Assembly (NCBI RefSeq): GCF_036116635.1
Contig: NZ_CP107995.1
Coordinates: 4,030,001 to 4,094,000, forward strand
From: Amycolatopsis sp. NBC_00345
GTDB taxonomy: Bacteria > Actinomycetota > Actinomycetes > Mycobacteriales > Pseudonocardiaceae
DNA: 64,000 nt
Direction of reading: 5' to 3'
Below the pieces are notes generated by a model. It was given only the letters and a program-made list of their open reading frames with translations. It had not been told where the DNA came from and ran no database searches. Of this stretch, positions 7,905-16,900 are shown piece by piece (the first letter of the stretch is position 1; every line of letters starts with the position of its first letter). The position numbers and the translations under genes are program-made.

Positions 7905-7918
7905 GTCGCCTCCCTTGC

Positions 7919-7971
7919 GCCGTTAAGGACTCCTTACCCGCGTTGGACGCGGGTAAGGAGTCCTTAACGGC
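7919..7971. repeat. Palindromic repeat family A, copy 1 (bidirectional terminator)
   Basis: A perfect inverted repeat with 25-base arms (7919-7943 and 7947-7971) and a TGG loop. The core is CCGTTAAGGACTCCTTACCC. It lies between two convergent genes and provides the TAA stop of the TetR gene (7964-7966). A second copy at 20508-20558 differs by a compensatory base-pair change in the stem. Confidence 0.9.
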
Positions 7972-8581
7972 CAGTCCCCAGGCCCGCGATCAGGAGGCCG
8001 AGCGCGTACCGGCAGTCGTCCTCGACGGTGGCGCCCGACGCCCGGCGTTCGCGCAGCCCGCGGGCCATCAGCGGGAACGGGAACGTCTCGGCGGAGATCA
8101 GCGCCTCCTCGTCCGCGACGGCCGGGCGGGCCTGGTCCTCGGCGGCCCGGCCGAGCACGAGCTGGATCAGCACCCCGGACGCGCGCGTCGCGTCGGCGGC
8201 CGGGAAGCCGGCGTCGAGCAGGACCGCCACCGTCCGTTCCGCGAAGTCCCCGAGGGCGCGGGCGGCCATCAGGTCCGCGCCGAGCGCGACCAGCGCCGCG
8301 TCCCGGCGGGTGACGAGCGCGGTGTGCAACGCGAGGCCCGCGTCCGCCAGCCAGTCCTGCCACCGGCCGTCCTCGACCGGCGGCAGGCCTTCGACGACCG
8401 GGCGGACCAGCGCGTCGGTCATGTGGTCGAGCAGTGCGCGCTTCCCGCTGAAATGCCAGTACAGCGCGGGGGCCTGCACCCCGAGCCCGGCCGCGAGCCG
8501 GCGGACGGTCAGCTTGTCGAGGCCTTCGGCGGCCACCAGGTCCCAGGCGGCGTCCACGGTCGCGGCCACGTCGATCGGCAT
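7964..8581 (-). CDS. TetR-family repressor with TetR_C-type sensor domain
   Basis: A 205-residue TetR-family repressor. The N-terminal HTH reads LTVRRLAAGLGVQAPALYWH, which is close to the tetracycline-repressor class, and the C-terminal half fits the matching ligand-binding domain. It is divergent from the FAD monooxygenase at 8641. Two perfect 16-bp palindromes fill the 59-base gap and are its obvious operators. The ATG at 8581 is preferred, with AAGG 8 bases upstream; an in-frame GTG at 8590 has no ribosome site. The stop codon is within the hairpin 7919-7971. The inducer is probably the substrate of the monooxygenase. Confidence 0.88.
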   Translation of the reverse strand: MPIDVAATVDAAWDLVAAEGLDKLTVRRLAAGLGVQAPALYWHFSGKRALLDHMTDALVRPVVEGLPPVEDGRWQDWLADAGLALHTALVTRRDAALVALGADLMAARALGDFAERTVAVLLDAGFPAADATRASGVLIQLVLGRAAEDQARPAVADEEALISAETFPFPLMARGLRERRASGATVEDDCRYALGLLIAGLGTGR

Positions 8582-8589
8582 GCTTGACA

Positions 8590-8605
8590 CCTTAACATGT
8601 TAAGG
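8590..8605. promoter_or_regulatory. TetR operator O1
   Basis: A perfect 16-base palindrome, CCTTAACATGTTAAGG, that begins 9 bases upstream of the TetR ATG. An identical copy lies at 8616-8631, 26 bases away centre to centre. Two identical long palindromes in the gap between a tetR and its divergent target are strong evidence for autoregulation. Confidence 0.88.
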
Positions 8606-8615
8606 ACAGGCTTCT

Positions 8616-8631
8616 CCTTAACATGTTAAGG
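8616..8631. promoter_or_regulatory. TetR operator O2, overlapping monooxygenase ribosome site
   Basis: The second perfect copy of CCTTAACATGTTAAGG. Its right end merges with the Shine-Dalgarno AAGGAGG (8627-8633) of the monooxygenase, so bound repressor would sit over the start of the message. This also fixes the monooxygenase start at 8641. Confidence 0.88.
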
Positions 8632-8640
8632 AGGTTTCGG

Positions 8641-10089
8641 ATGGACATCGACGTACTGGTGGCGGGAGCCGGGCCGGTCGGCTTGTTCCTCGCCGCGGAG
8701 CTGCGGCTGGCCGGCGCCCGGGTGACGGTCCTGGAACAGCTCGCGACGCCGTCGACGGCGCGGAAGGCGCGCGGGATCGGGGTTCTGGCCACGGAAGCGC
8801 TGGCCCGGCGTGGCCTCGGCGCGCGGCTGGCCGAGGCCGACGTCGAGGGAACCCGCGACCTCGAACGCGAGCACGGCAGCGTCCTCGGCCACTTCGCGGG
8901 CATCCACAAACTCGACCCGGCGCTGGCCGACCCCGGCCGCCACGCGACGCGCATCTGGCAACCGGAGCTGGAGCGGCTGCTGTCCGGGCACGCCGAATCC
9001 CTCGGCGTCCGGGTGGAGCGCGGCCACGAGGTCACCGGGTTCGTGTCCGATGTGGACGGTGTCACGGTCACCGCCCGCGCCGAGGCCGGGGAACGCCGGT
9101 TGCGCGCCGCCTTCCTCGTCGGCTGCGACGGCGGGCGCAGCACGGTCCGCAAGCTCGGCGGCTTCGCTTTCCCCGGCACACCACCGCTGCTGCGGACCGT
9201 TGCCGGACGCGTGCGGTTCGCCGAACCGGCCGGCGTCCCGGCAGCGGGCCGCTATCCGACGGGCGACTTCCTCCGGGGCGGGGACCTCGCGGGGGTGACC
9301 GAGCCCGCCACGGCCTCGCCCGAGGCCAAGGGACCGGTGTCCCCGGCCGAGCTGGCAACGGCCATCGAGCGGGTCACCGGCGTCCCGGTGCCCGTCGAAA
9401 CGGTGGACGACGGGCGCCGGTTCGGCGACCAGGCCCGGCAGGTCACGGAGTACCGGCGGGGCCGCGTGCTGCTCGCCGGCGACGCGGCGCACGTGCACTC
9501 GCCCAGCGGCGGCCAGGGCCTCAACCTCGGCCTGCTCGACGCGGCGAACCTCGGCTGGAAGCTGGCCGCCGTGGCCGCGGGGACGCTGCCGGACGCCGTG
9601 CTCGACACCTACGGCGCCGAACGGCACCCCGCCGGGGCGGCGGTGCTGCGCAACACGCGGGCCCAGTCGGCGTTGCTCGCGCCCGGCGCCCACGTCGACG
9701 CGCTACGCGAGATCCTCGCCGAGGTCCTCGACCGGCCCGGCGCGAACCGGTACTTCTCCGAGCTGCTCTCCGGCACCGGGCTGCGGCACGATTTCCCTTA
9801 CGCCGCCGGGCTTCCCTCGTACGTCGGGCAGCACTCCCCCGACCTGGAACCGGTAAACGACGATGGCCGCCGGTCGCGGCTGTCCGAGCACACCCGGACT
9901 GGGCGCGGGCTGCTCCTGCTGGGCCCCGGGGATCGCGGTCTGGCCGCGGCTGCCGACGGCCGCGTGGACGTGCTGGCCGTGCGGGACCCGCCTTCCCAGC
10001 TGATCCGGCCCGACGGCGTGGTCGCCTGGGCCGGGGATCCGGCGGTTCTGCCGATCGCGCTGGACACCTGGTTCGGCCGATCCCGGTAA
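8641..10089 (+). CDS. Class A FAD monooxygenase, Rox/aromatic hydroxylase-like
   Basis: A 482-residue flavoprotein aromatic hydroxylase. Motifs: GAGPVG (FAD, residues 8-13), the DG motif GCDGGRSTVRKLG near 160, and the GD motif GDAAHVHSPSGGQGLNLG near 279, followed by a thioredoxin-like C-terminal region ending in WFG. Overall layout and the segments VGCDGGRSTVR, ERHPAGAAVLRNTRAQ and RPDGVVAWAGD resemble rifampicin monooxygenase (Rox) and polyketide hydroxylases. It uses NAD(P)H and O2. Control by a divergent TetR-class repressor fits drug or polyketide inactivation. The ATG at 8641 has AAGGAGG at 7 bases. Substrate not provable from sequence. Confidence 0.87.
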   Translation: MDIDVLVAGAGPVGLFLAAELRLAGARVTVLEQLATPSTARKARGIGVLATEALARRGLGARLAEADVEGTRDLEREHGSVLGHFAGIHKLDPALADPGRHATRIWQPELERLLSGHAESLGVRVERGHEVTGFVSDVDGVTVTARAEAGERRLRAAFLVGCDGGRSTVRKLGGFAFPGTPPLLRTVAGRVRFAEPAGVPAAGRYPTGDFLRGGDLAGVTEPATASPEAKGPVSPAELATAIERVTGVPVPVETVDDGRRFGDQARQVTEYRRGRVLLAGDAAHVHSPSGGQGLNLGLLDAANLGWKLAAVAAGTLPDAVLDTYGAERHPAGAAVLRNTRAQSALLAPGAHVDALREILAEVLDRPGANRYFSELLSGTGLRHDFPYAAGLPSYVGQHSPDLEPVNDDGRRSRLSEHTRTGRGLLLLGPGDRGLAAAADGRVDVLAVRDPPSQLIRPDGVVAWAGDPAVLPIALDTWFGRSR

Positions 10090-10105
10090 CTCTGGTGGGA
10101 CAGAA

Positions 10106-10160
10106 CACCAACCCGGCCCGGGGTTTCGGCGGTGAACCGATGCCCCGGGCCGGGTTGGTG
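10106..10160. terminator. Hairpin between monooxygenase and HtrA genes
   Basis: A perfect 18-base inverted repeat (10106-10123 and 10143-10160, arm CACCAACCCGGCCCGGGG) with a 19-base loop. It lies 17 bases past the monooxygenase stop and 70 bases past the end of the convergent HtrA gene, so it can serve both. Confidence 0.8.
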
Positions 10161-10229
10161 GGTTACTGCTGGGAGCAGGTCAGCTGCCGGAGCCGCTGGC
10201 CGGACCCATGGGCTACCGCTCGAGGTGCG

Positions 10230-12041
10230 TCAGCCGACGGGACCGCTGGCCGGGACCACCGTCACGTCGTGCTGCTGGCCGGTCTGGCCGATGACGGTGA
10301 CCGTGAGCTTGTCGCCCGGGTGGTGGGTGTCCATCAGGTTGGTGAGCGCGGTCGCGGAGTTCACGGCCTTGCCGTCCAGTGCCGTGATCACGTCGCCGCC
10401 GGTGAGGCCGGCCGTGGCCGCGGGGCCGCCCGCCACCACGTCCTGGACCTGCGCGCCCTGGCTGCCGGTGCTCTGGCCGGTGCCGCTCTGGCCCTGTCCC
10501 TGGCCGAGGCCGCCCTGACCGGTGCCGCTCTGGGCGCCGGCGTCGCTGACCGAGACGCCGAGGAACGCGCTCTGTCCGATGTGGACGGTGTCGGACGCGG
10601 TGCCCCCGACGATCTGGTGCGCGAGCGTGAGCGCCTGGGCGATCGGGATCGCGAAGCCCTGGTGACCGGTGCTCTGCTGGCCGGAGCCTTGCTGGCCGTC
10701 ACCCTGCTGTCCCGAACCCTGCTGGCCGTCGCCCTGGCCGAGGCCGCCCTCGCCCTGCCCCAAACCGCCCTGGCCCAGGCCGCCCTGTCCTTGACCCAGC
10801 CCGCCTTGACCCTGGCCGAGCCCGCCGCGGCCCTGGCCGCCGTTGAACTGGTAGCCGGCCGACGCGGCGGTGTCGACGCCGATCACCTGGCCGTTGGCGT
10901 TCACCAGCGCGCCGCCGGAGTCGCCGGACTGGATGTCGGCGTCCACCTGGATCAGGCCGGTGAGCTGCTCGGAGGAACTGCTGGACTCGTCGGAGGCGGT
11001 GATGGACTGGTTCAGCGCCGTCACCTTGCCCGCGGCGGCGCTCGGGGTGCCGCCGGTGCCGCCGGCGTTGCCGATGCCGACCACCGCGTCGCCGACCTGC
11101 ACCGACGACGAGTCGCCGAGTGACTCCGTGGCCAGGCCGGACGCGTTGGCGAGCTTGATCACCGCGATGTCGTGGCTGCGGTCGTAGCCGAGCACGGAGG
11201 CGGTGTAGGTCTTGCCGTTGCCGATGTCGGTCACCTTGATGCTGGTGGCGCCCTCGACGACGTGGTTGTTGGTGAGGATCTCGCCGTCCGCGGTCAGCAC
11301 GATGCCGGTCCCCGCGGCGGCGGCGCCCTGGTAGCCCAGCTCGGTGTTGATGTCGACCAGGCCCGGGTTCACCTTGCCCGCGATCGCGGACGGGTTGATC
11401 GACGTGCTCGACGTCCCGCCCGGCGCGCTCTGCGAGCCGAAGTTCTGGTTGCCGCTCGCCGAGGACCCGCCCGGGGTCCAGACGAAGTGCCCGACGCCCA
11501 GCCCGAGCACCACGGCCAGCCCGATCGCCCCCACGGCGATCGCCGCGCTCCGCAACGGCCGCTTCGCCTGCTGCGGCCGGTGGTACGGCGTCTGCGGGAA
11601 CTGCTGCGTGCCCGGGTACGCGCCGTACGCCGGGTATTGGGCGCCCGGGTACTGGTAGTGGGCGCCGGCCTGTGGGCCGCCCGGGTACCCCGCCGGCCCG
11701 GCCGCATACCCGGCACCGCCGGGCTGGCCGCCGGGGTAGTCAGCGCCGCCCTGTTGCCCGGCGGCGTACTCGGCCCCGGCCTGGTACGGGTATCCGGCCT
11801 GCTGCGCGGAGCCCGGGTATCCCTCGTAACCCTGCGGCGAGCCGCCCACGGCCTGACCGCCCGTGGCCTGACTGCCCAGCCCTTGCCCGCCGAGTCCTTG
11901 CCCGCCCAGTCCCGGCGCCTGTCCGCCCGGCGCTTCCCCCGCGCCCTGGGCCGACCACTCCTGACCGGGCTGCCCGGCCTGGTTCCGGTGGTCCTGCGGT
12001 CCCCACTGCCCGCCGGTCGCTCCCGGCTCCTGCTCGTTCAT
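10230..12041 (-). CDS. HtrA/DegP-like membrane serine protease with PDZ domain
   Basis: A 603-residue S1C protease. Residues 1-160 are a cytoplasmic Gly/Pro/Tyr/Gln-rich tail; 164-186 form one membrane helix. The trypsin-like domain follows, with catalytic His260 (TNNHVV), Asp291 (SHDIAVIKL) and Ser375 (SGDSGGA). A PDZ domain lies at about 490-595. A Gly/Gln repeat tract (about 400-462) interrupts the protease domain just before its last strand, FAIPIAQAL, and a second tract (about 504-529) interrupts the PDZ domain. HtrA proteins degrade misfolded envelope proteins. The start at 12041 has GGAG 6 bases upstream; an open frame to 12170 lacks support. Confidence 0.88.
   Translation of the reverse strand: MNEQEPGATGGQWGPQDHRNQAGQPGQEWSAQGAGEAPGGQAPGLGGQGLGGQGLGSQATGGQAVGGSPQGYEGYPGSAQQAGYPYQAGAEYAAGQQGGADYPGGQPGGAGYAAGPAGYPGGPQAGAHYQYPGAQYPAYGAYPGTQQFPQTPYHRPQQAKRPLRSAAIAVGAIGLAVVLGLGVGHFVWTPGGSSASGNQNFGSQSAPGGTSSTSINPSAIAGKVNPGLVDINTELGYQGAAAAGTGIVLTADGEILTNNHVVEGATSIKVTDIGNGKTYTASVLGYDRSHDIAVIKLANASGLATESLGDSSSVQVGDAVVGIGNAGGTGGTPSAAAGKVTALNQSITASDESSSSSEQLTGLIQVDADIQSGDSGGALVNANGQVIGVDTAASAGYQFNGGQGRGGLGQGQGGLGQGQGGLGQGGLGQGEGGLGQGDGQQGSGQQGDGQQGSGQQSTGHQGFAIPIAQALTLAHQIVGGTASDTVHIGQSAFLGVSVSDAGAQSGTGQGGLGQGQGQSGTGQSTGSQGAQVQDVVAGGPAATAGLTGGDVITALDGKAVNSATALTNLMDTHHPGDKLTVTVIGQTGQQHDVTVVPASGPVG
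10656..10844 (-). repeat. Gly/Gln-coding low-complexity repeat inside htrA-like gene
   Basis: About 63 codons of imperfect tandem repeats encoding GLGQGQG and then GDGQQGSGQQ units, inserted in the protease domain after the catalytic Ser. The DNA is a set of related short repeats of GGCCAGGGC and CAGCAGGGT type. A shorter related tract lies at 10455-10532 in the PDZ domain. Such tracts can change length by slippage. Confidence 0.8.
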
Positions 12042-12247
12042 GTCCCGCTCCAGCATCGTCGTGGTCCGGCTGCCGCCAGGGACAAGAACACACCCCGTAC
12101 CTGAGATTTTCCTTGCCGTGCTCCGTGCAGAACCTGTGGAGTTCGCCCGGGAGCCGGGAACACCCGGCAAATCTCCCCCATACCCACCAAATCAGGCAGT
12201 CCGTGGACCCGGCCGCACCGGCCCCGTGGCATTGCTAACTTGGGAGC

Positions 12248-12961
12248 ATGAGCGAGTTGATCGAGGACGAGGCGGTCCGCGCCGAGCGGCTGCTGGACGC
12301 GCAGGCCAAGGCGGTCGAGCTGTTCGCGCAGGTGCAGGAGCGGGGCATCCTCGCGCCGGGTGTGCGCGAGGTCGAGGCGAGTGACGCCGTCCGCGACCTC
12401 GCCGGGGAGCTGTTCGGCGTGAAGCGCTACTGGCACAAGCGCATCGTGCGCGCCGGGGTCAACACGCTCAAGCCGTACCGCGAGAACCCGCCGGACCGCG
12501 TGATCGGCGAGGACGACATCGTGTTCGTCGACTTCGGCCCGATCTTCGAGGAGTTCGAGGCCGACTTCGGCCGGACGTTCGTGCTCGGCGACGACCCGGT
12601 GAAGCACCGCCTGCGCGACAGCCTGCCGGTGGTGTTCGACGCGGGCCGCGAGTACTTCGAGACGCACCCGGACGTCACCGGCGCCGAGTTGTACGCGCAC
12701 GTCACGAAGCTCGCCGAGGAGGCGGGCTGGACGTTCGGCGGCGCGCACTCCGGGCACCTGGTGGGCCAGTTCCCGCACGAGAAGATCGACGGGGCCAAGA
12801 TCGAGTCCTACATCGCGCCGGGCAGCGACCGGCCGATGCGCGGGCCCGACCGCAACGGGCAGGTGTCGCACTGGATCCTCGAGGTCCACCTCGTCGACCA
12901 GGAACGGCAGTTCGGCGGGTTCTTCGAGGAGCTGCTCGACCTCGGCCACGAGCGGTCCTGA
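12248..12961 (+). CDS. M24-family (Xaa-Pro peptidase-like) metalloprotein
   Basis: A 237-residue pita-bread-fold protein of peptidase family M24. The five metal-ligand positions can be matched: VDFGP (Asp), ADFGRTF (Asp), GGAHSGHLVG (His), ILEVHLVD (Glu) and GGFFEELL (Glu). It lacks the long N-terminal domain of true aminopeptidase P, as in short actinobacterial M24 proteins. If active it would remove N-terminal residues before proline or hydrolyse related amides. Spacing of GGGAG to the ATG is only 1 base, so initiation may be leaderless or the start may differ. It is divergent from the HtrA-like gene. Confidence 0.8.
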   Translation: MSELIEDEAVRAERLLDAQAKAVELFAQVQERGILAPGVREVEASDAVRDLAGELFGVKRYWHKRIVRAGVNTLKPYRENPPDRVIGEDDIVFVDFGPIFEEFEADFGRTFVLGDDPVKHRLRDSLPVVFDAGREYFETHPDVTGAELYAHVTKLAEEAGWTFGGAHSGHLVGQFPHEKIDGAKIESYIAPGSDRPMRGPDRNGQVSHWILEVHLVDQERQFGGFFEELLDLGHERS

Positions 12962-12992
12962 ACCGCGAAAACCGGTGTGTTCCGCATTCCAT

Positions 12993-13847
12993 TCAGCCGC
13001 GCGCGACCTCGCCGGGCAGGGTGCCGTCCACGTCGGTGAAGCCGTAGCGCACGGCCAGGTCCGGGGTGGTCTCGACGCCACCGGAGTAGGTCATCACGGC
13101 GGGGTCGGCCGCCAGCGCCGTGATGCCGCGGCCGACGAAACGCGGCGACTCCGCGGCCCCGATGTCGAACAGGCCGCTGCCGGGGATCTCCAGCACCGCG
13201 CGGCCGTCCCCGGCGGCGCGGGCGCCGAGCGCGAGCAGTTCGGTCCGCACCAGGCCCGGCCACACGGAGACGACGGCGACGTCGTGCGGCCTCAGCTCCA
13301 GGGCCAGGTCCGCGGTCATCTTGTCCACGGCCGCCTTTCCGACGCCGTACACCGTGTTCTGCTGGTACGCCGCCGCGCCGGAGGAAGACACGTTGACGAT
13401 CAGCCCGCGCCCGGCGGCGAACAGCAGCGGCGCGGCGAACACACTCGCCACGTAGTGCGAGCGCGCCCCGATGCCCACCACCTCGTCCCACACGGCCACC
13501 GGCAGTTCCCAGAACGGCCGGTTGATCCACGCCGCCAGGTCCGACGCCGAGAAGACGTTGTTCACCAGCACATCAAGACTGCCGCGCTCCTCGCGGACGC
13601 GCGCGAAGACCGCCTCAACCTGACTGTCGTCGTGGTGGTCACATAGCACCGCGACGCCGGTGCCGCCGAGGGCGGTCACCTCGTCGGCCGTCTCGCCGAT
13701 CGTGCCGGGCAGCGGCCCGGCGGAGGTGCTGCGCCCGGTGACGTAGACCGTCGCCCCCGCGGCGCCGAGTTCGAGCGCCACGCCCTTGCCCACGCCCCGG
13801 CTCGCACCCGTGACGACGGCGGTCTTCCCGGCCAGTGGTCGGTTCAT
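12993..13847 (-). CDS. DHRS1-like SDR-family oxidoreductase
   Basis: A 284-residue short-chain dehydrogenase. Motifs are TGASRGVGKG (cofactor), NNVFSAS in place of NNAG, NVSSSG (Ser) and YGVGK (Tyr and Lys). The NNVF variant and the extended substrate loop match the DHRS1-like subgroup, whose members reduce various carbonyls. AAGGAG is 4 bases before the ATG at 13847; the open frame continues upstream to 13949 but through the hairpin 13911-13940. It converges with the M24 gene, leaving 31 bases between stops. Confidence 0.85.
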   Translation of the reverse strand: MNRPLAGKTAVVTGASRGVGKGVALELGAAGATVYVTGRSTSAGPLPGTIGETADEVTALGGTGVAVLCDHHDDSQVEAVFARVREERGSLDVLVNNVFSASDLAAWINRPFWELPVAVWDEVVGIGARSHYVASVFAAPLLFAAGRGLIVNVSSSGAAAYQQNTVYGVGKAAVDKMTADLALELRPHDVAVVSVWPGLVRTELLALGARAAGDGRAVLEIPGSGLFDIGAAESPRFVGRGITALAADPAVMTYSGGVETTPDLAVRYGFTDVDGTLPGEVARG

Positions 13848-13910
13848 CGGTCTCCTTCGCTCGGCGTCCTCCCTTTTGATCATGGCCCGGCCGCCGCGCT
13901 GAAACCAGCA

Positions 13911-13940
13911 GTGGCCCCGCTCCACCCGGAGCGGGGCCAC
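13911..13940. terminator. Terminator of the giant protease gene
   Basis: A 13-base perfect stem (13911-13923 with 13928-13940, arm GTGGCCCCGCTCC) closed by a 4-base loop, 16 bases past the stop of the protease gene ending at 13956. It separates that gene from the SDR gene that starts at 13847. Confidence 0.8.
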
Positions 13941-13955
13941 CGTCGTCACTGGATT

Positions 13956-16900
13956 TCAGTACCGGAACTGCTGCAGCTGCCGCCCGTCGGACGAGGGGAC
14001 CCAGCCGGTCCGGGTGGCGGGGTCGAACTGCGCCGAGCGCTCGGTCAGCGAGTTGTACTCGCCGCCGAACGGGCTGGACACGAAGTTCAGCCCCGAAGCC
14101 GTCGACACCTGCTTGCCCGTGACCAGGTCCATCACCGCGAACTGGCTGGTCGCGTTGTTGTCCGTGTTCACCCCGCCCGGATGGCCGAACGGCGTGAGCA
14201 CCGGCGGCGTGCGGAACGCCACCAGCCCGAGGTGGTGCGCGGAGTCGACGGCCAGGAACCCGCCCTGCTGCTGGCGGACGGCGGTCGTGCCCGCCGACGC
14301 GAGCGTGTCACCGGTGACTGCGGCCAGCGAGGACGTGCCGACGATGTTGACGCTCACCGACCGGTAGGTCAGCTGGTACAGCTTGTTCGCGCTCTCGTCG
14401 AAGGCGAGCCCGCCGGCGCAGATGCTGCCCGCGTCGGACGGCCGGATCACACCGGAGTCGAGGTTCAGGCTGGCCACCGCCATCGCCCCGCCGCCGAAGC
14501 AGATCGCGCTGGTGCTGGCCCGCGAGAGGTACACCAGCCCGGTCGTCCGGTCCAGCTCGATCATCTTGAACCCGCCCGCGGGCGCGCCCGGCGGATCGGC
14601 GGGCAGCGGCGTGCCGAGCTTGCCGTCGCCGAGGGCCAGCGGCAGCACGACATCGGCGTTGTCCGACGTGCGCTTGGCCAGGATCGCCGCGCGGTGGCGG
14701 GTGGGGTCCACCCGGCCGCCCTGCACCGTGTAGCCGTCGGCGGCCGCGGTGCCGACCGGCTTCGCCGTGGCCGTGTCGTAGGTCTCCAGCGACGAGCCGG
14801 TGCCGCTGAAGTGCAGCAGCGCCAAGCGATCCGCGTCCGCGCCGAGCACCTGGTACCCGCTGTCGGGCGACGGGTCGCTGGTGACGACCCGGCCGTACGT
14901 CCCGGCCGCCGCGTTGTACTCCCGCACGGACTCCCCCGCGCCAGGATCACGCAAGGCGACGTATGACGTGCCTTGCGCGGCCGCGGCGAAGCTCGTCACC
15001 GCGGTGTCGCCGGGCGCGTAACCGTCGTCGAAGGTGAGGAACGACGTCGGGGACGCCTGGCCGAGGACCCGGCCACTGCGGTCGGTGGCGAACACACGGA
15101 CGTTGTACGACAGCGAGCCGCCGAGCCCGAGCTTCACCGCATCGAGGTCAGTGACCCCGTTACGCGACGGAAGCTGTTGGTAGGCAACCGATCCCGCACT
15201 CGGACCGCCCTGGTCCCGGCGGTCGCCGTTGGCGTTCGTGACGGTGTTGAGCGCGTTGAACAGCGTCGGCGCGGGCGCCGAGACCTCGACCGCGGCACCC
15301 GTCGCGCCCGGGACACCGCGGACGTCGTAGCCCAGTGAGAAGCCCGGTGCGGCGCGGGTGATCTCCACGTTGTGGGCCATCGCGCCACCGCCGGCAGCGA
15401 GCGTCGGCGCGTCCGGCCGCCGCTCGCCGGTGCCGCCGACGCGGACCGCGGTGAACTCGCCGTAGATCGGGTTGCCCGCGTTGCCGGTCACCGAGCGCTG
15501 CACGATGCCGACGCCGTAGACCCCGGCGCCGCCCGCGAACGCGGTGGCCGGGACCAGCACGTCACCCGAGGTCGCGGTGAGCGGCGCGACGAAGCCGGTG
15601 CCGAACAGCGGCGCGGTCACCGGGTTCCAGTGCCCGAGCGTGGAGACGACCAGCTGCGGGTTGGACAGGTTCCGCACGCCGGTGAGGTCGTAGTGCACCT
15701 TCACCGCCTGGCCCGGGGCCACGGTCGCGGGCGCCACCGGGGCCTGGGCTTCGGCATACGCGCCGTCGGTCGGGCCGAAGGTCAGCGTCTGCTTGACGGA
15801 GGCGGCCACCCACGGCCCGAGGCGGACCTCGAACGTGACCGGCACGGAACGGTCCTCTGTGGACAGTACGGGCAGGCCGGCGGCGGTGAGGATCTCCGTC
15901 GGCGTGAGCCGGACGGCGGGGACGTTCGCGGTGAACTCGTGCCCGCCGACCTTCAGCGCGTACGAGGCGCCCGGGGGCGCGCCCACCACGTCGGCGCCGA
16001 CCGTGACCGGGCCGAGCAGGCCCTCACCGGTGCCGTCGGTCTGGAGGTCGATCCGGCCGCTGTCGGCGTTCTCGAGGAACTGGCCGCCCAGGCCGCCGGT
16101 GGTGACCCGGTGCGCGACCGAGACCCGCGAGATCGACGGGGCCCGCCAGCCGCCGAGCACGGACTGCACCGCGGCGGTGACGTCGATCTGCGGCCCGACC
16201 GTCACCGGCCGGTCGGCCTGCGGCGGGCTCGCCACCGGCCGCGCCGTGTGCTCCAGCACCGAGCGGACGGCGGCCGGGTCCATCGGCCGTCCGGTGGTCT
16301 TGGCCGCCTGCAGCACCACGGCCGCCGCGGCCGCGGTCATCGGCGCGGACGCCGAAGTGCCGCCGTTGAGCACCGGCGTCACGTCGTGGGCCGAACCGCG
16401 GAAGGTGTGCTCGTAGACGAGGATCCCGTCGCTGGGCGCGGAAACGTCGACGCGCGTGCCGAAGCCGGAGGAGAAGTTGCCGCCGCCGTCGGTGCGCGTG
16501 GTGGCGAAGGTCGGGTTGTGCGCGGCCGGGCCGCCGGCCCGCTGCGGCACCGCGAGGGTGTCGTCCAGCGTGGTGCCGCCGACCGCGATGGCGCCGCTGT
16601 CGGCGACCTGGCTGGGCGTGGTGGAGAACGCGTCGTCGTTGATGTCGGTGGTGGCGCGGGCGTCGCGCGTGACGTCGGTGGGCGTGCTGCCGCCGTCCGG
16701 GCCGACCGCGGCCGGGGTGTAGAGCCGGGTGCCGTCGTTGGAGGAGACGGTGACGACGATGTGGTACTGGCGCACGATCGTCGCGATCACGGCCTGGGTC
16801 ACCGGGTCGTCTTCGAGGTAACGGCCGGGGAAGCCCGCGGTGTCGGTGCCGAAGCCGAGGCTCGCGGTGATCACGTCCGGCCGCGGCGTCTGGCGCGCGG

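Noticed and set aside
10656..10844. CRISPR-like array because of regularly repeated short units
   Set aside because: The repeats are in frame, encode Gly/Gln, vary in unit length and have no unique spacers; they are part of the HtrA-like coding sequence.
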